From the NCBI GenBank assembly GCA_022072055.1, contig JAJVIK010000015.1:86111-150110 (forward strand): a stretch of DNA of 64,000 bases, given 5' to 3'. Positions 1-9,511 of the stretch are shown piece after piece (positions within the stretch are counted from its first letter, which is position 1; each line of letters opens with the position of its first letter). The notes beneath the pieces are model-generated. The model saw nothing but the letters and a program-made list of their open reading frames with translations. It searched no databases and was not told the origin of the DNA. The stretch is from a bacterium. GTDB lineage: Bacteria > Hinthialibacterota > Hinthialibacteria > OLB16. The translations under genes and the position numbers were made by a program.

Positions 1-98
1 ATGGCCTTGCCGATGTACAGGATTTCACCTTCGGAGTCCTTCATGAGGTAGACCCCGGGTTCGGCGGGAAAACGGCTGAGATCTTCGGTTGAGATCAT
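1..98 (-). CDS. uvrC: Excinuclease ABC subunit C, N-terminal end only
   Basis: The reverse strand from 98 reads an N-terminus with the GIY-YIG nuclease signature: a phenylalanine-proline pair, then PGVYLM, then ILYIGKA about ten residues later. In UvrC this domain makes the 3' incision during nucleotide excision repair, together with UvrA and UvrB. Only about 32 codons lie in the window, and the rest runs off the left edge. The start is the ATG at 98. It is the last gene of a minus-strand run (thrC, ptsN, P-II-like, uvrC), with a gap of 44 bases to the gene before it. Other GIY-YIG proteins could share this start, but the order and spacing fit UvrC best. Confidence 0.8.
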   Translation of the reverse strand, partial: MISTEDLSRFPAEPGVYLMKDSEGEILYIGKA

Positions 99-142
99 GG
101 CGCGACTGGAGCGGGGGGGACCTGCGCGGTCGCTCCCGCTGT

Positions 143-490
143 TTAAGGATAGCGAATGCGGGACCCGCGCACATGACTTACCGGGACCGCGACCGAGAAG
201 GCCCCGGCGGGGCGATCCGGCTTGTTCATCAATCGGTCGATGAAGTCGAGCGCCTCTTCGAGCTTCGATTCTCCGTCAATCAGGCACAAGAGCACCTTGC
301 TGCTCGGCTGGCTCCCCGCGAAAACCGATCGAAAGCCGGCGAATAGCGGGACATCGCGCCCCAAGATGCTCCCCATTCCCACCGAGTCGATGACTGTCGC
401 CCCGGGGATATCATGCTCGATAAACCCCTCCAGGAGCTCCTCAAGGCGCTCGGTATGGTTCAGGACCACGATCAACAGGTGCATGTCCAA
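143..490 (-). CDS. P-II-like small signalling protein
   Basis: This 115-residue protein begins MDMHLLIVVLNHTE. It has the alternating strand-helix pattern of the small ferredoxin-like trimeric P-II fold: a strand, a helix (ERLEELLEGFIEH), a glycine-rich turn (DSVGMGSIL), a strand, a helix and a final strand. It lacks the clear T-loop tyrosine motif of GlnB/GlnK, so I call it P-II-like rather than a nitrogen regulator. It lies 36 bases after ptsN on the same strand, so PTS-Ntr output and this protein may be co-expressed; that link is inferred. Effector and partner cannot be read from the sequence. Confidence 0.55.
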   Translation of the reverse strand: MDMHLLIVVLNHTERLEELLEGFIEHDIPGATVIDSVGMGSILGRDVPLFAGFRSVFAGSQPSSKVLLCLIDGESKLEEALDFIDRLMNKPDRPAGAFSVAVPVSHVRGSRIRYP

Positions 491-526
491 AACAACCTCG
501 TGTCGGATCGCTTCGCGCGCGGGCGA

Positions 527-988
527 CTAGATCAGGGCTTCCTCATCCCGGATGCAACGGATCACATCCGCGGGAGTTTCCATCGATAGCAGCCGGTCCC
601 GAAACTCCGCCTGCTTGAGCAGACGCGCGGTCCGCGAAAGGATCTTGAGCTGCTCCTTGTCGGCGGTTTCCGGCCCGACAATGGTGATGAAGATGTGGAC
701 CGAGTCGCCATCAAGGGCATCGAAGTCCACCCCAGCCTTACTCCGCGCGAAGAGGATCGAAATCTTTTCGGGACCCTCGTAGCGCGTGTGCGGAATCGCG
801 ATCCCATCCCCGATTCCGGTGCTGATCAGGTTCTCCCGGTCGGTGAGCCCCTTGAGGAATCCCTCGGATGTGGGCACCAGGCCCAACTCGAAGGCGCGGT
901 CAGCGATCTCCTTCAAAACCTCCGCCTTGGTGGCGGCCTTCAGCTCCAAGAGGACCTGATCCTCGGTGAGGTAATCGGTCAAGTTCAT
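527..988 (-). CDS. ptsN: PTS IIA domain protein, nitrogen-type (EIIA-Ntr)
   Basis: This 153-residue single-domain PTS EIIA protein is of the fructose/mannitol family. The phospho-accepting histidine lies in the conserved segment GIAIPHTR at about residue 67, and the end of the fold ([19 protein letters not shown]) matches EIIA-Ntr and EIIA-Fru. No EIIB or EIIC partner is nearby, so a regulatory phosphorelay role is more likely than sugar uptake. The start ATG overlaps the stop of thrC by four bases (985-988), so the two are translationally coupled. The symbol is by family resemblance, since stand-alone EIIA-Fru proteins look alike. Confidence 0.8.
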   Translation of the reverse strand: MNLTDYLTEDQVLLELKAATKAEVLKEIADRAFELGLVPTSEGFLKGLTDRENLISTGIGDGIAIPHTRYEGPEKISILFARSKAGVDFDALDGDSVHIFITIVGPETADKEQLKILSRTARLLKQAEFRDRLLSMETPADVIRCIRDEEALI

Positions 989-2091
989 CCTCCGCCCCCC
1001 CCACTCAATTCTTCAATGTGTCGCGCAACCTGTTTCAAGTCCGGATCGACCGAAATCGGGCGCTCGGACTGTTCAATGGCGGTGTTCGGATCCTTGAGGC
1101 CATGCCCGGTCAACGTGGCGGTCACCGTGACCTCCCGGTCCGCCTCGCGGAAATACCCGCGCATGCCGAGGCGAATCAACCCGGCCAAGGAGGCGGCGGA
1201 AGCCGGCTCCACGAAAACCCCTTCCAACGCGAGCAGGCGCTGCGCGGCAAGGATCTCCTCATCGCTCACCGCCTCGATCAGCCCCCCCGATTCATCCCGC
1301 GCCGCCTCGGCCTTCGACCAGCTCGCGGGATTTCCGATGCGGATGGCGGTCGCCACGGTCTCCGGGCTTTCGATCGGATGCCCGTGCACAATGGGCGCCG
1401 CGCCCGCCGCCTGGAACCCAAGCATCCTTGGGACCCCGCTTACCAAGCCCCGATCCCGGTATTGGCGGAATCCCATCCAATAGGCGGTGATGTTCCCGGC
1501 GTTTCCGACCGGGATGGCGTGATAGTCCGGGGCTTGCCCGAGGCTGTCGCAGATTTCAAAGGCCGCGGACTTCTGGCCCTCCAGGCGGAAAGGGTTCACT
1601 GAGTTGACCAAAGCCACTGTCGGGATCGACTCGGTGATCTCACGGACCAAACGGAGGGCGTCATCAAAATTCCCCCGGATCGCGATCACACGGGCCCCAT
1701 GCATGCAGGCTTGGGCGAGCTTGCCCATCGCGATGGCCCCCTCAGGGAGCAGGACCGCGCATCCCAGCCCGGCGCGCGCGGCATAGGCCGCGGCGGAGGC
1801 CGAGGTGTTGCCGGTGGAGGCGCAGATCACGGTCCGATATCCCTCCTCCACCGCGCGGGAAATGGCCACCGTCATCCCACGGTCCTTGAACGATCCGGTC
1901 GGATTCAAGCCCTCACACTTGAGAAACAGGCGGACCTTGGGATCGATCCGCTCGGCCAGACACGGCGCCTCGACCAGTGGGGTGTTCCCCTCCAGCAGAG
2001 TGACAACGGGACCTGAGTCCGACAGAGGCAGGAAATCGCGATACCGCTCAATGACTCCCGGCCAGCCGGCCTTGGCGGCGGCAAAGTTCAT
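985..2091 (-). CDS. thrC: Threonine synthase
   Basis: PLP-dependent enzyme converting O-phosphohomoserine to threonine, the last step of threonine synthesis. The protein (368 residues from the chosen start) has the cofactor lysine motif GSFKDRG, the phosphate-binding segment ASTGNTSAS and a PLP-ring loop (PVGNAGN), in the usual order and at the length of bacterial class II threonine synthases. I chose the ATG at 2091 because GGAAAGG lies a few bases upstream and the family homology begins there; the same frame stays open about 71 codons further upstream without resembling the family. It is the first gene of the thrC-ptsN-P-II-like-uvrC run. Confidence 0.9.
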   Translation of the reverse strand: MNFAAAKAGWPGVIERYRDFLPLSDSGPVVTLLEGNTPLVEAPCLAERIDPKVRLFLKCEGLNPTGSFKDRGMTVAISRAVEEGYRTVICASTGNTSASAAAYAARAGLGCAVLLPEGAIAMGKLAQACMHGARVIAIRGNFDDALRLVREITESIPTVALVNSVNPFRLEGQKSAAFEICDSLGQAPDYHAIPVGNAGNITAYWMGFRQYRDRGLVSGVPRMLGFQAAGAAPIVHGHPIESPETVATAIRIGNPASWSKAEAARDESGGLIEAVSDEEILAAQRLLALEGVFVEPASAASLAGLIRLGMRGYFREADREVTVTATLTGHGLKDPNTAIEQSERPISVDPDLKQVARHIEELSGGGGG

Positions 2092-2323
2092 GGACACCTT
2101 TCCGAGGGCGGATGGATGGATACTTTTCCACAGCGCGCGTCCGCGCTTTGTGGAAGGATGGAGGATAAACCGACACGCCCTTCCGGAAAAGACCACGACC
2201 TGTCGGCAACCTTGTCGTTTGCCATGATCCTCCCTCGACCCCCTTCGGACTTTTTCGTGAATCAACGGTTGCTTGCTTCCCGGCCCGCGCCTAGGATTGT
2301 CCAATCACGCTTCGCGGGATCCC

Positions 2324-4306
2324 ATGAAACGAACCGCTTTCGCCGTCCTGGGCCTCATTTTCTCGGCGCTCCCTCCCCACAGGGCCGCGGCCGCGGACTC
2401 CTTTCGCTGGAATCACGAACTTACCGGCGAGGCGGTGGCGGACTCCCTGAGGGACGCGCATGTCGAATGGAACGCCCAAGAGCTCTGTTTCACCCTCGCC
2501 CCCACACACTTGCTTTCCGACTGCATGGGAAGGACAGCAACCCACCCCGAGCCGCTCAGCCCGGAGGTGAGGCTCAAGAAGGTCTTCCACCTGGACTCTC
2601 GGCCGACATCCGCCGAGGCCCTGTTCTATGTCAATTGGGACAAGCGGCCGATTCCGATGGAGGTCACCCTGAACGGGCATCCCATCCCGCATGTCCGGGA
2701 CCCCGCCAAGATGCGTCGCGGCGGCTGGGACCGGGTCACTCTCCCGGGCAACCTGCTTCGGTCCGGAGCCAATGAGATCGTGCTTGGCGGGACCGGAACT
2801 CTGTTTCTCGACACCGATGCTCCGGGTGGAAACACCTTCAAGCGTCTGACCCGGGATGGCGAGTGGCGCTCCGACACCCTCGGCAACGACAAGAACCTGC
2901 GCGGCGAACTCCTCCTCCGTGTCCGCGTGAAAGGTTTCCCTCGGGAGGGGGTGGTCACCTCAGAGATCCAGGACCTTTGGGAGCTCCTGGTGGAGGGGTT
3001 CCCAGCCGGGCCCGCGCCGATTCTCGAAACCCAGACTTTGTTCCTGACCCCCAAGGTTGAGGTTCCGCCTCGAGCCTCGGTGGTTTTCGAGGCCCGCACC
3101 GGCGCCGCTCGCGATGGCGCTCCGGAGCATTGGTCCCCTTGGCGTCCCCTTGAGGTGGTTCGCTCGATGCCGCGAGGGCATCGGTTCTTTCAGTGGCGCG
3201 CGACGATGCGGACCGAGGATTGCCTTGTCACCCCGCGCGTGTTTGGGATCCGATTGGAGGGGGAAACTCACCGCTTGGGCGTGAATCGCTCCGCCGTGAA
3301 GGTGGTCGAGCCACCCGACCAGGAAGTCGCGGTGTCCTCCTATCCTTTCGCCCACGCCGAACCGAACCACCCCAAAATGAAACTGCTGCGCGACAGGCAC
3401 GAGCTCGCCAAGGTGGTCGAGGCCGGAAAGACCGACCTGGAGAAGTTGCATCTCCTCGCCCGATGGGCGCGCGGCCGGTGGGAAGGGTGGGATGATGGAG
3501 TCTACGGTTACTCGCCGCAGTGGGATGCCCTGGAGATCCTCGATTGGGGCGCGCGGAAATTGGGACACTGCATGTGCGCCCACTATGCGGTGGTGTTCGT
3601 ACAAGCCGCCGCCGCGTTGGGCTATCCGGCCCGCGAGGTGATCCTCGATTACCACTGCCTCGCGGAGGCGTGGTCGGATGAGTATGGCAAGTGGGTGGTG
3701 GTGGATGTCGGGCTGCTTCCGAACTATCCGGAATCGCTCCTGTATTTCGAGAATGGAGTCCCGCTGAACGCCCTGGAGCTGCACCGTCGCTATCTCGCCG
3801 GGACCATCGCCTCGGTCACCTCCTCTCCGCCGCCGAATGCTCCCTTGCCCGAATTCTGGAATCGCTTTGGGGACCTCTACACCCGCTTCGCGATCCCTTT
3901 ACGGAACGACCACTTGTATGTTCCCGAGCCGCAGGAGCTTCGTCACGGGCGCGACCAGTATCGCTGGGATGGATTCCTGTGGTGGACCGACAGCCTGGAC
4001 CCCGAATATCCCGAATTCTCGCTGCAGAGCAACCGACCGGAGGATTTCTATTGGACACTGAACAAGACTCTGATCGACCTGGAGGACACGGAAACAGCGG
4101 GAGCGCTCCGAGTGCGCCTTTCCGGACCGATCCCCAACTTGAGGACCTTCCAGTTGAAGCGGTCGGAGGATGATGCGTGGCGCGACAGCCCCGCCGAGTT
4201 CGACTGGAACCTCAAACCCGGCGTGAACCGACTCCAGGCGCGCGCGGTGAACACGATGGGGAGGGAGCTCCCCCCCAACGCGCTCACCCTGGAATACAGC
4301 CCCTGA
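2324..4306 (+). CDS. Secreted transglutaminase-like domain protein
   Basis: A 660-residue protein starting MKRTAFAVLG with a signal peptide ending near AAAADS. The first half looks like beta-sandwich domains with no clear family match. Around residues 380-470 sits a transglutaminase-like fold: the cysteine in KLGHCMCAHYAVVF, the histidine in DYHCLAEAW and an aspartate in WVVVDVG form a plausible Cys-His-Asp triad. Such proteins act in the periplasm or outside the cell, commonly as peptidases; the substrate is unknown. The start was set at the signal peptide, not at an earlier in-frame codon at 2273. It ends three bases before the convergent reductase gene, with no room for a conventional terminator. 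Confidence 0.75.
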   Translation: MKRTAFAVLGLIFSALPPHRAAAADSFRWNHELTGEAVADSLRDAHVEWNAQELCFTLAPTHLLSDCMGRTATHPEPLSPEVRLKKVFHLDSRPTSAEALFYVNWDKRPIPMEVTLNGHPIPHVRDPAKMRRGGWDRVTLPGNLLRSGANEIVLGGTGTLFLDTDAPGGNTFKRLTRDGEWRSDTLGNDKNLRGELLLRVRVKGFPREGVVTSEIQDLWELLVEGFPAGPAPILETQTLFLTPKVEVPPRASVVFEARTGAARDGAPEHWSPWRPLEVVRSMPRGHRFFQWRATMRTEDCLVTPRVFGIRLEGETHRLGVNRSAVKVVEPPDQEVAVSSYPFAHAEPNHPKMKLLRDRHELAKVVEAGKTDLEKLHLLARWARGRWEGWDDGVYGYSPQWDALEILDWGARKLGHCMCAHYAVVFVQAAAALGYPAREVILDYHCLAEAWSDEYGKWVVVDVGLLPNYPESLLYFENGVPLNALELHRRYLAGTIASVTSSPPPNAPLPEFWNRFGDLYTRFAIPLRNDHLYVPEPQELRHGRDQYRWDGFLWWTDSLDPEYPEFSLQSNRPEDFYWTLNKTLIDLEDTETAGALRVRLSGPIPNLRTFQLKRSEDDAWRDSPAEFDWNLKPGVNRLQARAVNTMGRELPPNALTLEYSP

Positions 4307-4309
4307 ACC

Positions 4310-5125
4310 TCACCAATACTGCTCGATGTGGATGTTCCCCGGCACCTTGTTCGCGGGCATCTTAAAGCCGCGTTCAAGCAGGTTCGATTTCATGGTCTTG
4401 ACCATGTCCGGGTTGCCGCACAGGAACACATGGCACTGCTCCGGATCGAGAGGCGCGCCCACAATCTTCTCGTAGGCGTCCCCCTCGAAGGCCTTGTAGA
4501 TTCTCCCGCGCATCCCCTTGTAATCCGAGTTCTCCGGCTCGCGGGTCACCAGTGGGATGTACACCAGGCGCGGGTCTTCCTTGGCCATCTGCTCGAGTTC
4601 CGCGCGATACCCCAGGTCCGGGGCGTAGCGGACACCGTGGATGATGACAAACCTCCGCCAGCGGTTGGGCGCATTCCGATAGGTGTGGAGCATGGAGATA
4701 TAGGGGGCCAGGCCGGTTCCGGTCCCCACCATCACCAGATCCTTGTCCGGGGGAACATCCTTGAGCGTGAACTTGCCCTTGGGCGCGGTGTCCATCCACA
4801 GCTTCCCGCCTTCCGGAACCTTCCAGAGCTTGGGAGTGAGCTGCCCATCGGTGATCAACACAATATAGAAATTCAGGCTGTCGCGTTGCGTGGCGGGCGA
4901 GGCGATCGACATCGCGCGCTTGATGAGCTTGGGCTTCTTGGGGTCACCCCCTTCGGCATCCCCGCGCGGCTCCTCGGAGGGGTCCGGGGGAAGTCCGATC
5001 ATGATGAACTGGCCCGGCTCAAATTCCGGCGCGGGACCGCTATTGGGGCGCACCCTGAAAACGGCCAACTCCGGGTTGAGGTCGGTGCGTGAAACCAGCG
5101 TGGCGTTCAGAAGTTCATCGGACAT
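4310..5125 (-). CDS. fpr: Ferredoxin/flavodoxin-NADP reductase
   Basis: A 271-residue FAD- and NADP-binding oxidoreductase exchanging electrons between NADPH and ferredoxin or flavodoxin. Visible motifs are the FAD-binding RAMSIASP, the NADP-binding GTGTGLAP, the CGNPDM segment of the nicotinamide site, and a C-terminal tyrosine-tryptophan as in short bacterial Fpr enzymes. An acidic and lysine-rich insert (about residues 48-68) is unusual. It is divergent from the BlaI-type regulator with about 217 bases between them, and convergent with the transglutaminase gene. Confidence 0.85.
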   Translation of the reverse strand: MSDELLNATLVSRTDLNPELAVFRVRPNSGPAPEFEPGQFIMIGLPPDPSEEPRGDAEGGDPKKPKLIKRAMSIASPATQRDSLNFYIVLITDGQLTPKLWKVPEGGKLWMDTAPKGKFTLKDVPPDKDLVMVGTGTGLAPYISMLHTYRNAPNRWRRFVIIHGVRYAPDLGYRAELEQMAKEDPRLVYIPLVTREPENSDYKGMRGRIYKAFEGDAYEKIVGAPLDPEQCHVFLCGNPDMVKTMKSNLLERGFKMPANKVPGNIHIEQYW

Positions 5126-5256
5126 GGTTCAAAGAAAGATCCCTTTCGATGGCTGAGAAAAGCGCCACGGTATACTCGCGGCTGAACGAATTGGAATTAT
5201 CTCACGGAAATAGGGCCAAGGTCGAGATGCTTGCCCGTGCTCCACCCCCCCCGCTA

Positions 5257-5318
5257 TCTGTGGAAGTTTCCGCAGAACAGCCTTGACAGGCGTTTCCAAC
5301 TGCGGTATTTTCCGCAGA
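5257..5318 (+). promoter_or_regulatory. Promoter with two 20-bp BlaI-type operator dyads
   Basis: Two near-palindromic 20-mers occupy 5257-5276 and 5299-5318. Both end in TTTCCGCAGA and begin with CTG[TC]GG after the first base. Their starts are 42 bases apart, close to four helical turns. Between and through them runs a consensus-like promoter: TTGACA at 5283-5288, a 17-base spacer, and TATTTT at 5306-5311. The second dyad covers the -10 box. This is the arrangement expected for autorepression by the BlaI-type repressor that starts 25 bases downstream. The binding itself is inferred. Confidence 0.7.
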
Positions 5319-5342
5319 TGAGAGTCATGGGAGGACCCACGC

Positions 5343-5723
5343 ATGGCGAAATTCACGGCCGCTGAACTTGAAGTAATCGAAATCCTCTGGCGAGAAGGGG
5401 AGCTCAGCGCCACGCAAATCGAGGAGCACCTGGCGCGTCCCATCACCAACTCCTCAATCCGCTCCATCCTCACCATCCTCCTGGATAAGGGCCACCTCTC
5501 CCGCCGCAAGGTCGGCAAAGCCTTCCTCTACAAGGCCAAGACTCGACCGGAGTCGGCCTTCACCACCGCATACCGCCGTCTGGTGGATGCCTTCTTCCGA
5601 GGCTCCACGGAAGCCTTCCTCGCGCACCTGATCGAACGCGAAAACCTCTCTGAGGCCGAGCTGCTCAACCTGAAGCGCCTCGGCGAGAGGAATCCTGAGG
5701 GAAAGGGAAAGAACAAATCATGA
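5343..5723 (+). CDS. BlaI/MecI-family transcriptional repressor
   Basis: A 126-residue winged-helix repressor. The N-terminal half (AELEVIEILWREGELSATQIEEHL, then SIRSILTILLDKGHLSRRKVGKAFLYKA) is the DNA-binding domain of the BlaI/MecI/CopY family; the C-terminal helices (VDAFFRGSTEAFLAHLIE) form the dimerisation part that the receptor's protease normally inactivates. The start ATG follows GGGAGGA. Its stop overlaps the start of the M56 receptor by ATGA, so both are made from one message. No beta-lactamase gene is nearby, so the regulon is unknown and may be limited to this operon. Confidence 0.9.
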   Translation: MAKFTAAELEVIEILWREGELSATQIEEHLARPITNSSIRSILTILLDKGHLSRRKVGKAFLYKAKTRPESAFTTAYRRLVDAFFRGSTEAFLAHLIERENLSEAELLNLKRLGERNPEGKGKNKS

Positions 5724-8700
5724 CAACCCCGCAACCGATTCTCGGCTGGCTGGATTGGGCCGCCGACCTTTCGCCTCTGCCGGACTTCCTGCTGAAAGCC
5801 ACCGCCCTGCTCCTCGTGGGGTGGTTTACCGCGCTGATGCTTCGCGGGCGAAACCCGCACTGGAGGGTGCTGCTCTGGCGCTGTGTCGTCGCGAGCCTGG
5901 TGCTGTTGCCCGTGGTTTCCTGGTTGGCCCCCAAGGTTTCGCTGGTGGTCGCGGGACCGGTGGAGAAAGACTTGCCGGGACCGTCGGTCATCGCCGCGCC
6001 TTCCGCGCAAGTCCTGCCGCCCGGCTCCGCCGGGCCCCTCAAGCCGTTGCCACACCCCTGGGAAGGATTTCCTCCCGTGGCCTCCGGTCCCTTCTTCAAC
6101 ATCCCCCTCTATTTGCGAACTCAGCCGGATCCCGCGGCCGCCGTGTCGCCGCCCCGAATCTTCCTTGGGAAATCGGTGGAGCAAGCGAACGAGGGTCCTG
6201 GAATCCGGACTTGGGTGTGGGGAATTGGCGCCCTACTCCTGGTTCTCCGCTTGTTCTGGTCACACAGGCGAGTCCGCGCCTTTGTCCGGGGATCCCGTCC
6301 GGTCCCCATCGCCGTTGTCACCCGAGTCCGAGAAGTGGCCCGCGACTTGGGAGTGTCGGACCGAGTAGAGACCCGAGTTTCCTTGTCACTGCGAACCCCG
6401 TTCCTCACCGGGGTCTTCCGTCCTGTTCTGTTGTTGCCGGTTGAGATGACCGAACCGGAATTCTCCGGGGACTTGTCCGCGGTGCTCGCGCATGAGCTCA
6501 GCCATGTGCGCACGAACGATCTTGCCTGGGGTTGGATATTCCATTTGATCGGGATCGCGCTCTGGCCGCATCCGCTCCTGTGGAGGGCGCGCAAGGTCCA
6601 CATGACCGCCTGCGAGGAGGTCTGCGACTCGGTGGCGGCTCGATACATCGGCTCCTCGGAGAGTTACTCGAGAGTCCTGGCGCGGGTTGCCTACGCGCTT
6701 CACTCCTCGGCGCCCGCGGCATGCGGGATTGCGATGGCGCGGGTCTCGACCGTGAGCCGGAGGCTCGATGCCCTCAAGCGCTTGGTTCCTGTCACTCCGC
6801 TTGCTCGAAGGAAGATTGCGGGCGCGTTGGCGCTGGGGAGCGTTTCACTCCTTTTCGTCGCGGCCCTGGATTTCGTCCGCGCCGAACCGGCGTCTGACCA
6901 ACCCGATTCCGAAGCCGCCGCTGAAAGCCCAAGACCCGCCACTCCGCCGGACAAGAGCCAAGTCTCCAAGTCCGCTCCCACTCTTCGCATTCGCCTGGTG
7001 GACAAGGCCACCCAGGCGATTCTCCCCGACACCACCGTTGAGATGCGCGTCAATGTGAGCGGCGGCTGCAACAACTATATCGACACTCCCATTCGGACCG
7101 GACCCGTGGGCGAGGCGACCCTCGTCAGCACCGCCGCCAACCCCGTGGCCTTCGGCTTTCGCGCCTCGGTTCCGGGATATGTCCCGCTGCACGGCATGTG
7201 GTTTCGAGAGATCGAACCCAGATTCGCAAGACTCCCGGGATTTATCCTCCTGGAATTGGAGAAGGGAACCCGCATCGGCGGGATCGTGAAGGATGAAGCC
7301 GGGAATCCGGTTTCGGGTGCGGAGGTCGAGATTTCGATCTATCGCCAGGAGAAGGACACCGACCCGGATCCGGTACGCCCAAACCTCTCGGGACTTGCCG
7401 AAACCACCGATTCCGAAGGGCGCTGGTCTTGCGCGAAGCTTCCCGAATCTCTCGTCGGCTACAACCTCAGCCTTTCGTACTCCCATCCGGACTACATGCT
7501 GGAAAGAGCCTGGAATTCCGCCGGCTCGGCGGAGGTCAGCCGTCTCCGCGAAGGCAATCAAGTCGTAACCCTCCGGAGGGGGGCCTCCCTTTCGGGACGG
7601 GTGGTCGATGACCTCGGAAGGCCGATCGAGGGGGCGACAGCTAGGACCGGGCAATTCAGCGGCGCCAAGGAAAGCAAGACCGACTCCGAGGGAATCTTTG
7701 TCCTCGACCATGTCCCAGGGCACTCGACCACCTTATTGGTGACCGCCGACAATTATGCCCCCACCGTTGTGCAGGTCGCGCCCACCGGGAAGGGCGCACA
7801 GTTCCAGGTGGAGCTGAAGGCTGGGGTCCCCCTACGCGGCCGAGTCCAGGATGAGGCCGGCGCCCCCATCCCCGGGGCGTGGATCTCTCTTGACCGAAGT
7901 GGGTTTGAAACCCTCTCGGACATGCTGGATGAGAGGCTGGAAACCGACTCGGACGGTCGGTTTGAGTGGGTCAACTCCCCATCCCGAACCTTGAGTTACT
8001 CGATCACCAAGAAAGGCCTACAGGGGATTCGCCAGCTCCCGCTCGCGCCGGGTGAAAAGGAACACCTCATCACCTTGAACCCCCCGATCCGTGTTTTCGG
8101 TCGGGTGCTCGACGCCACAACCCTGGAGCCAATCAAGGAGTTCCAAATCATCCCTGGAATCCAATGGCGCGCCGAGGATAAGCGGGTCACTTGGCAGGAG
8201 AGTTCGGGGTGGGCCAAGGATTTTCGGGATGGAGCCTATGAGTTCGAGCTCACCGAGGGCTATCTCGGGATGGCCCTGCAGGTGAAGGCCAGGGGGTATC
8301 TTCCCGCCGAATCCCCGATCATTCCGCGGGACGCTCCCCGCGAATTTGAGCAGGATTTTGTGCTGCTGAAAGGCGCCGGACCCGGCGGGCAAGTTCTGGA
8401 CTTGGAGGGGAAGCCGCTGGCGGGGGCCGCCGTGATCCTTTGCACCACCGCGGCGGGAGGGTATATCCGCAACGGCTTGGACTTATCCAATGGCTCGGGG
8501 AAACCGGTCACCACCGATTCCGAGGGGAAGTTCGCCTTCGAGGAACCTGCCGCGGTGTTCAAGATGGTCTGTGTTCACGAGAAAGGCCATGCAGTGGCGT
8601 CCCACACCGAATTTCCCAAAGACCGCTTGATCCGCCTTCAACCGTGGGGACGAGTTGAGGGGCGGGTGTTCATCGGCGCCAAGCCCGCCGCATCCGAACC

Positions 8701-9331
8701 GGTGGTTCTCTCGTTTCCGGATGGTGGGGAGCGCGAGCCGCGCTGCTACCTCGACTATCGGACCACCACCGACGGCGAAGGACGGTTTGCCTTTGAGTAT
8801 GTCTTCCCGGGCGAGGCCAGCGCGGCGCGACAGTTTACCCTTGCCTCAACCGGAAGCGGGATGAGGACGGCGAACACTCACACGACCCCGGTGGAGGTTC
8901 GATCCGGCGAGACCGCGACCGTTCAGGTCGGAGGAACAGGGCGTCCGCTGATCGGGAAGCTCAAATTCTCTCAAGGGTTTCCAGACGCGGCCAAGGTTCA
9001 GTGGGCCTTGGCGCAGGGAAACCTCTTCGAGGTTTCGCAATCCAGGGGAATCCTCTCCGCGCTCCTCAACACCAAACCCAAGGAACCCCCGCGACAGCGA
9101 AAAGGGTTCCAGGCCAAGGCGGAACCGGAGGGGAGTTTCCGGTTTGAGGATATCCCAGAGGGAACTTACAATCTCATCTTCACTGTTCTCGACCCAACCT
9201 CTCCCGACCAGATGATGGGGAAGGCAATGGGGACCCTCAGGACAGAGATCACAGTCCCTCCCATAGAGGGTGGCCGAAGCGATGAGCCGCTGGACCTTGG
9301 GGTGTTCGAGGTCACCCCGACCAAGAAGTGA
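5720..9331 (+). CDS. BlaR1-like M56 membrane metalloprotease with repeated carboxypeptidase-regulatory-like domains
   Basis: A 1203-residue protein. Residues 1-390 form an M56 membrane peptidase: hydrophobic segments near 20-40, 47-66 and 170-186, the zinc motif HELSH at 258-262, a downstream CEEVCDS segment (third ligand near 299-300) and a final membrane span near 370-385. The rest is outside the membrane: after a proline- and serine-rich linker come about six beta-sandwich units of the carboxypeptidase regulatory-like type (each with G.V.D..G.P..GA near its start). In BlaR1 the sensor is a penicillin-binding domain; here that domain is absent and replaced by the beta-sandwich array, so beta-lactam sensing is unlikely. 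On signalling the protease would inactivate the upstream repressor (inferred from the BlaR1/BlaI pathway). Confidence 0.85.
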   Translation: MTTPQPILGWLDWAADLSPLPDFLLKATALLLVGWFTALMLRGRNPHWRVLLWRCVVASLVLLPVVSWLAPKVSLVVAGPVEKDLPGPSVIAAPSAQVLPPGSAGPLKPLPHPWEGFPPVASGPFFNIPLYLRTQPDPAAAVSPPRIFLGKSVEQANEGPGIRTWVWGIGALLLVLRLFWSHRRVRAFVRGSRPVPIAVVTRVREVARDLGVSDRVETRVSLSLRTPFLTGVFRPVLLLPVEMTEPEFSGDLSAVLAHELSHVRTNDLAWGWIFHLIGIALWPHPLLWRARKVHMTACEEVCDSVAARYIGSSESYSRVLARVAYALHSSAPAACGIAMARVSTVSRRLDALKRLVPVTPLARRKIAGALALGSVSLLFVAALDFVRAEPASDQPDSEAAAESPRPATPPDKSQVSKSAPTLRIRLVDKATQAILPDTTVEMRVNVSGGCNNYIDTPIRTGPVGEATLVSTAANPVAFGFRASVPGYVPLHGMWFREIEPRFARLPGFILLELEKGTRIGGIVKDEAGNPVSGAEVEISIYRQEKDTDPDPVRPNLSGLAETTDSEGRWSCAKLPESLVGYNLSLSYSHPDYMLERAWNSAGSAEVSRLREGNQVVTLRRGASLSGRVVDDLGRPIEGATARTGQFSGAKESKTDSEGIFVLDHVPGHSTTLLVTADNYAPTVVQVAPTGKGAQFQVELKAGVPLRGRVQDEAGAPIPGAWISLDRSGFETLSDMLDERLETDSDGRFEWVNSPSRTLSYSITKKGLQGIRQLPLAPGEKEHLITLNPPIRVFGRVLDATTLEPIKEFQIIPGIQWRAEDKRVTWQESSGWAKDFRDGAYEFELTEGYLGMALQVKARGYLPAESPIIPRDAPREFEQDFVLLKGAGPGGQVLDLEGKPLAGAAVILCTTAAGGYIRNGLDLSNGSGKPVTTDSEGKFAFEEPAAVFKMVCVHEKGHAVASHTEFPKDRLIRLQPWGRVEGRVFIGAKPAASEPVVLSFPDGGEREPRCYLDYRTTTDGEGRFAFEYVFPGEASAARQFTLASTGSGMRTANTHTTPVEVRSGETATVQVGGTGRPLIGKLKFSQGFPDAAKVQWALAQGNLFEVSQSRGILSALLNTKPKEPPRQRKGFQAKAEPEGSFRFEDIPEGTYNLIFTVLDPTSPDQMMGKAMGTLRTEITVPPIEGGRSDEPLDLGVFEVTPTKK

Positions 9332-9511
9332 GCGGACGCGCTGCAAGTGGCGCTGGCCACAATCCTTGCTTGCCGTGTGATCGTGAGCTGGAACTTCAGG
9401 CACATCGTCCATTTCCAGAAGATTCCGCTCTACAATGCTGTTAACAGGCTGATGGGGTATTCGGAGATCGGAATCCACACCCCCCTGGAGGTGATTGCCG
9501 ATGAAGACTAA
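9332..9511 (+). pseudogene. 5'-truncated PIN-domain toxin remnant
   Basis: Directly after the stop codon of the M56 gene, in the same frame, 59 codons encode the last third of a PIN-domain ribonuclease: DALQVALAT (the third acidic active-site region), VIVSWNFRHI, then IHTPLEVIADED and a stop. The N-terminal two thirds, with the first catalytic aspartates, are missing, so no active toxin can be made. Its end overlaps the start of a small downstream gene, as in intact pairs of this kind. The M56 gene, or a deletion, appears to have replaced the 5' part. Confidence 0.65.

Noticed and set aside
5343..9331. Beta-lactam resistance operon
   Set aside because: The receptor lacks a penicillin-binding domain and no beta-lactamase gene is nearby.
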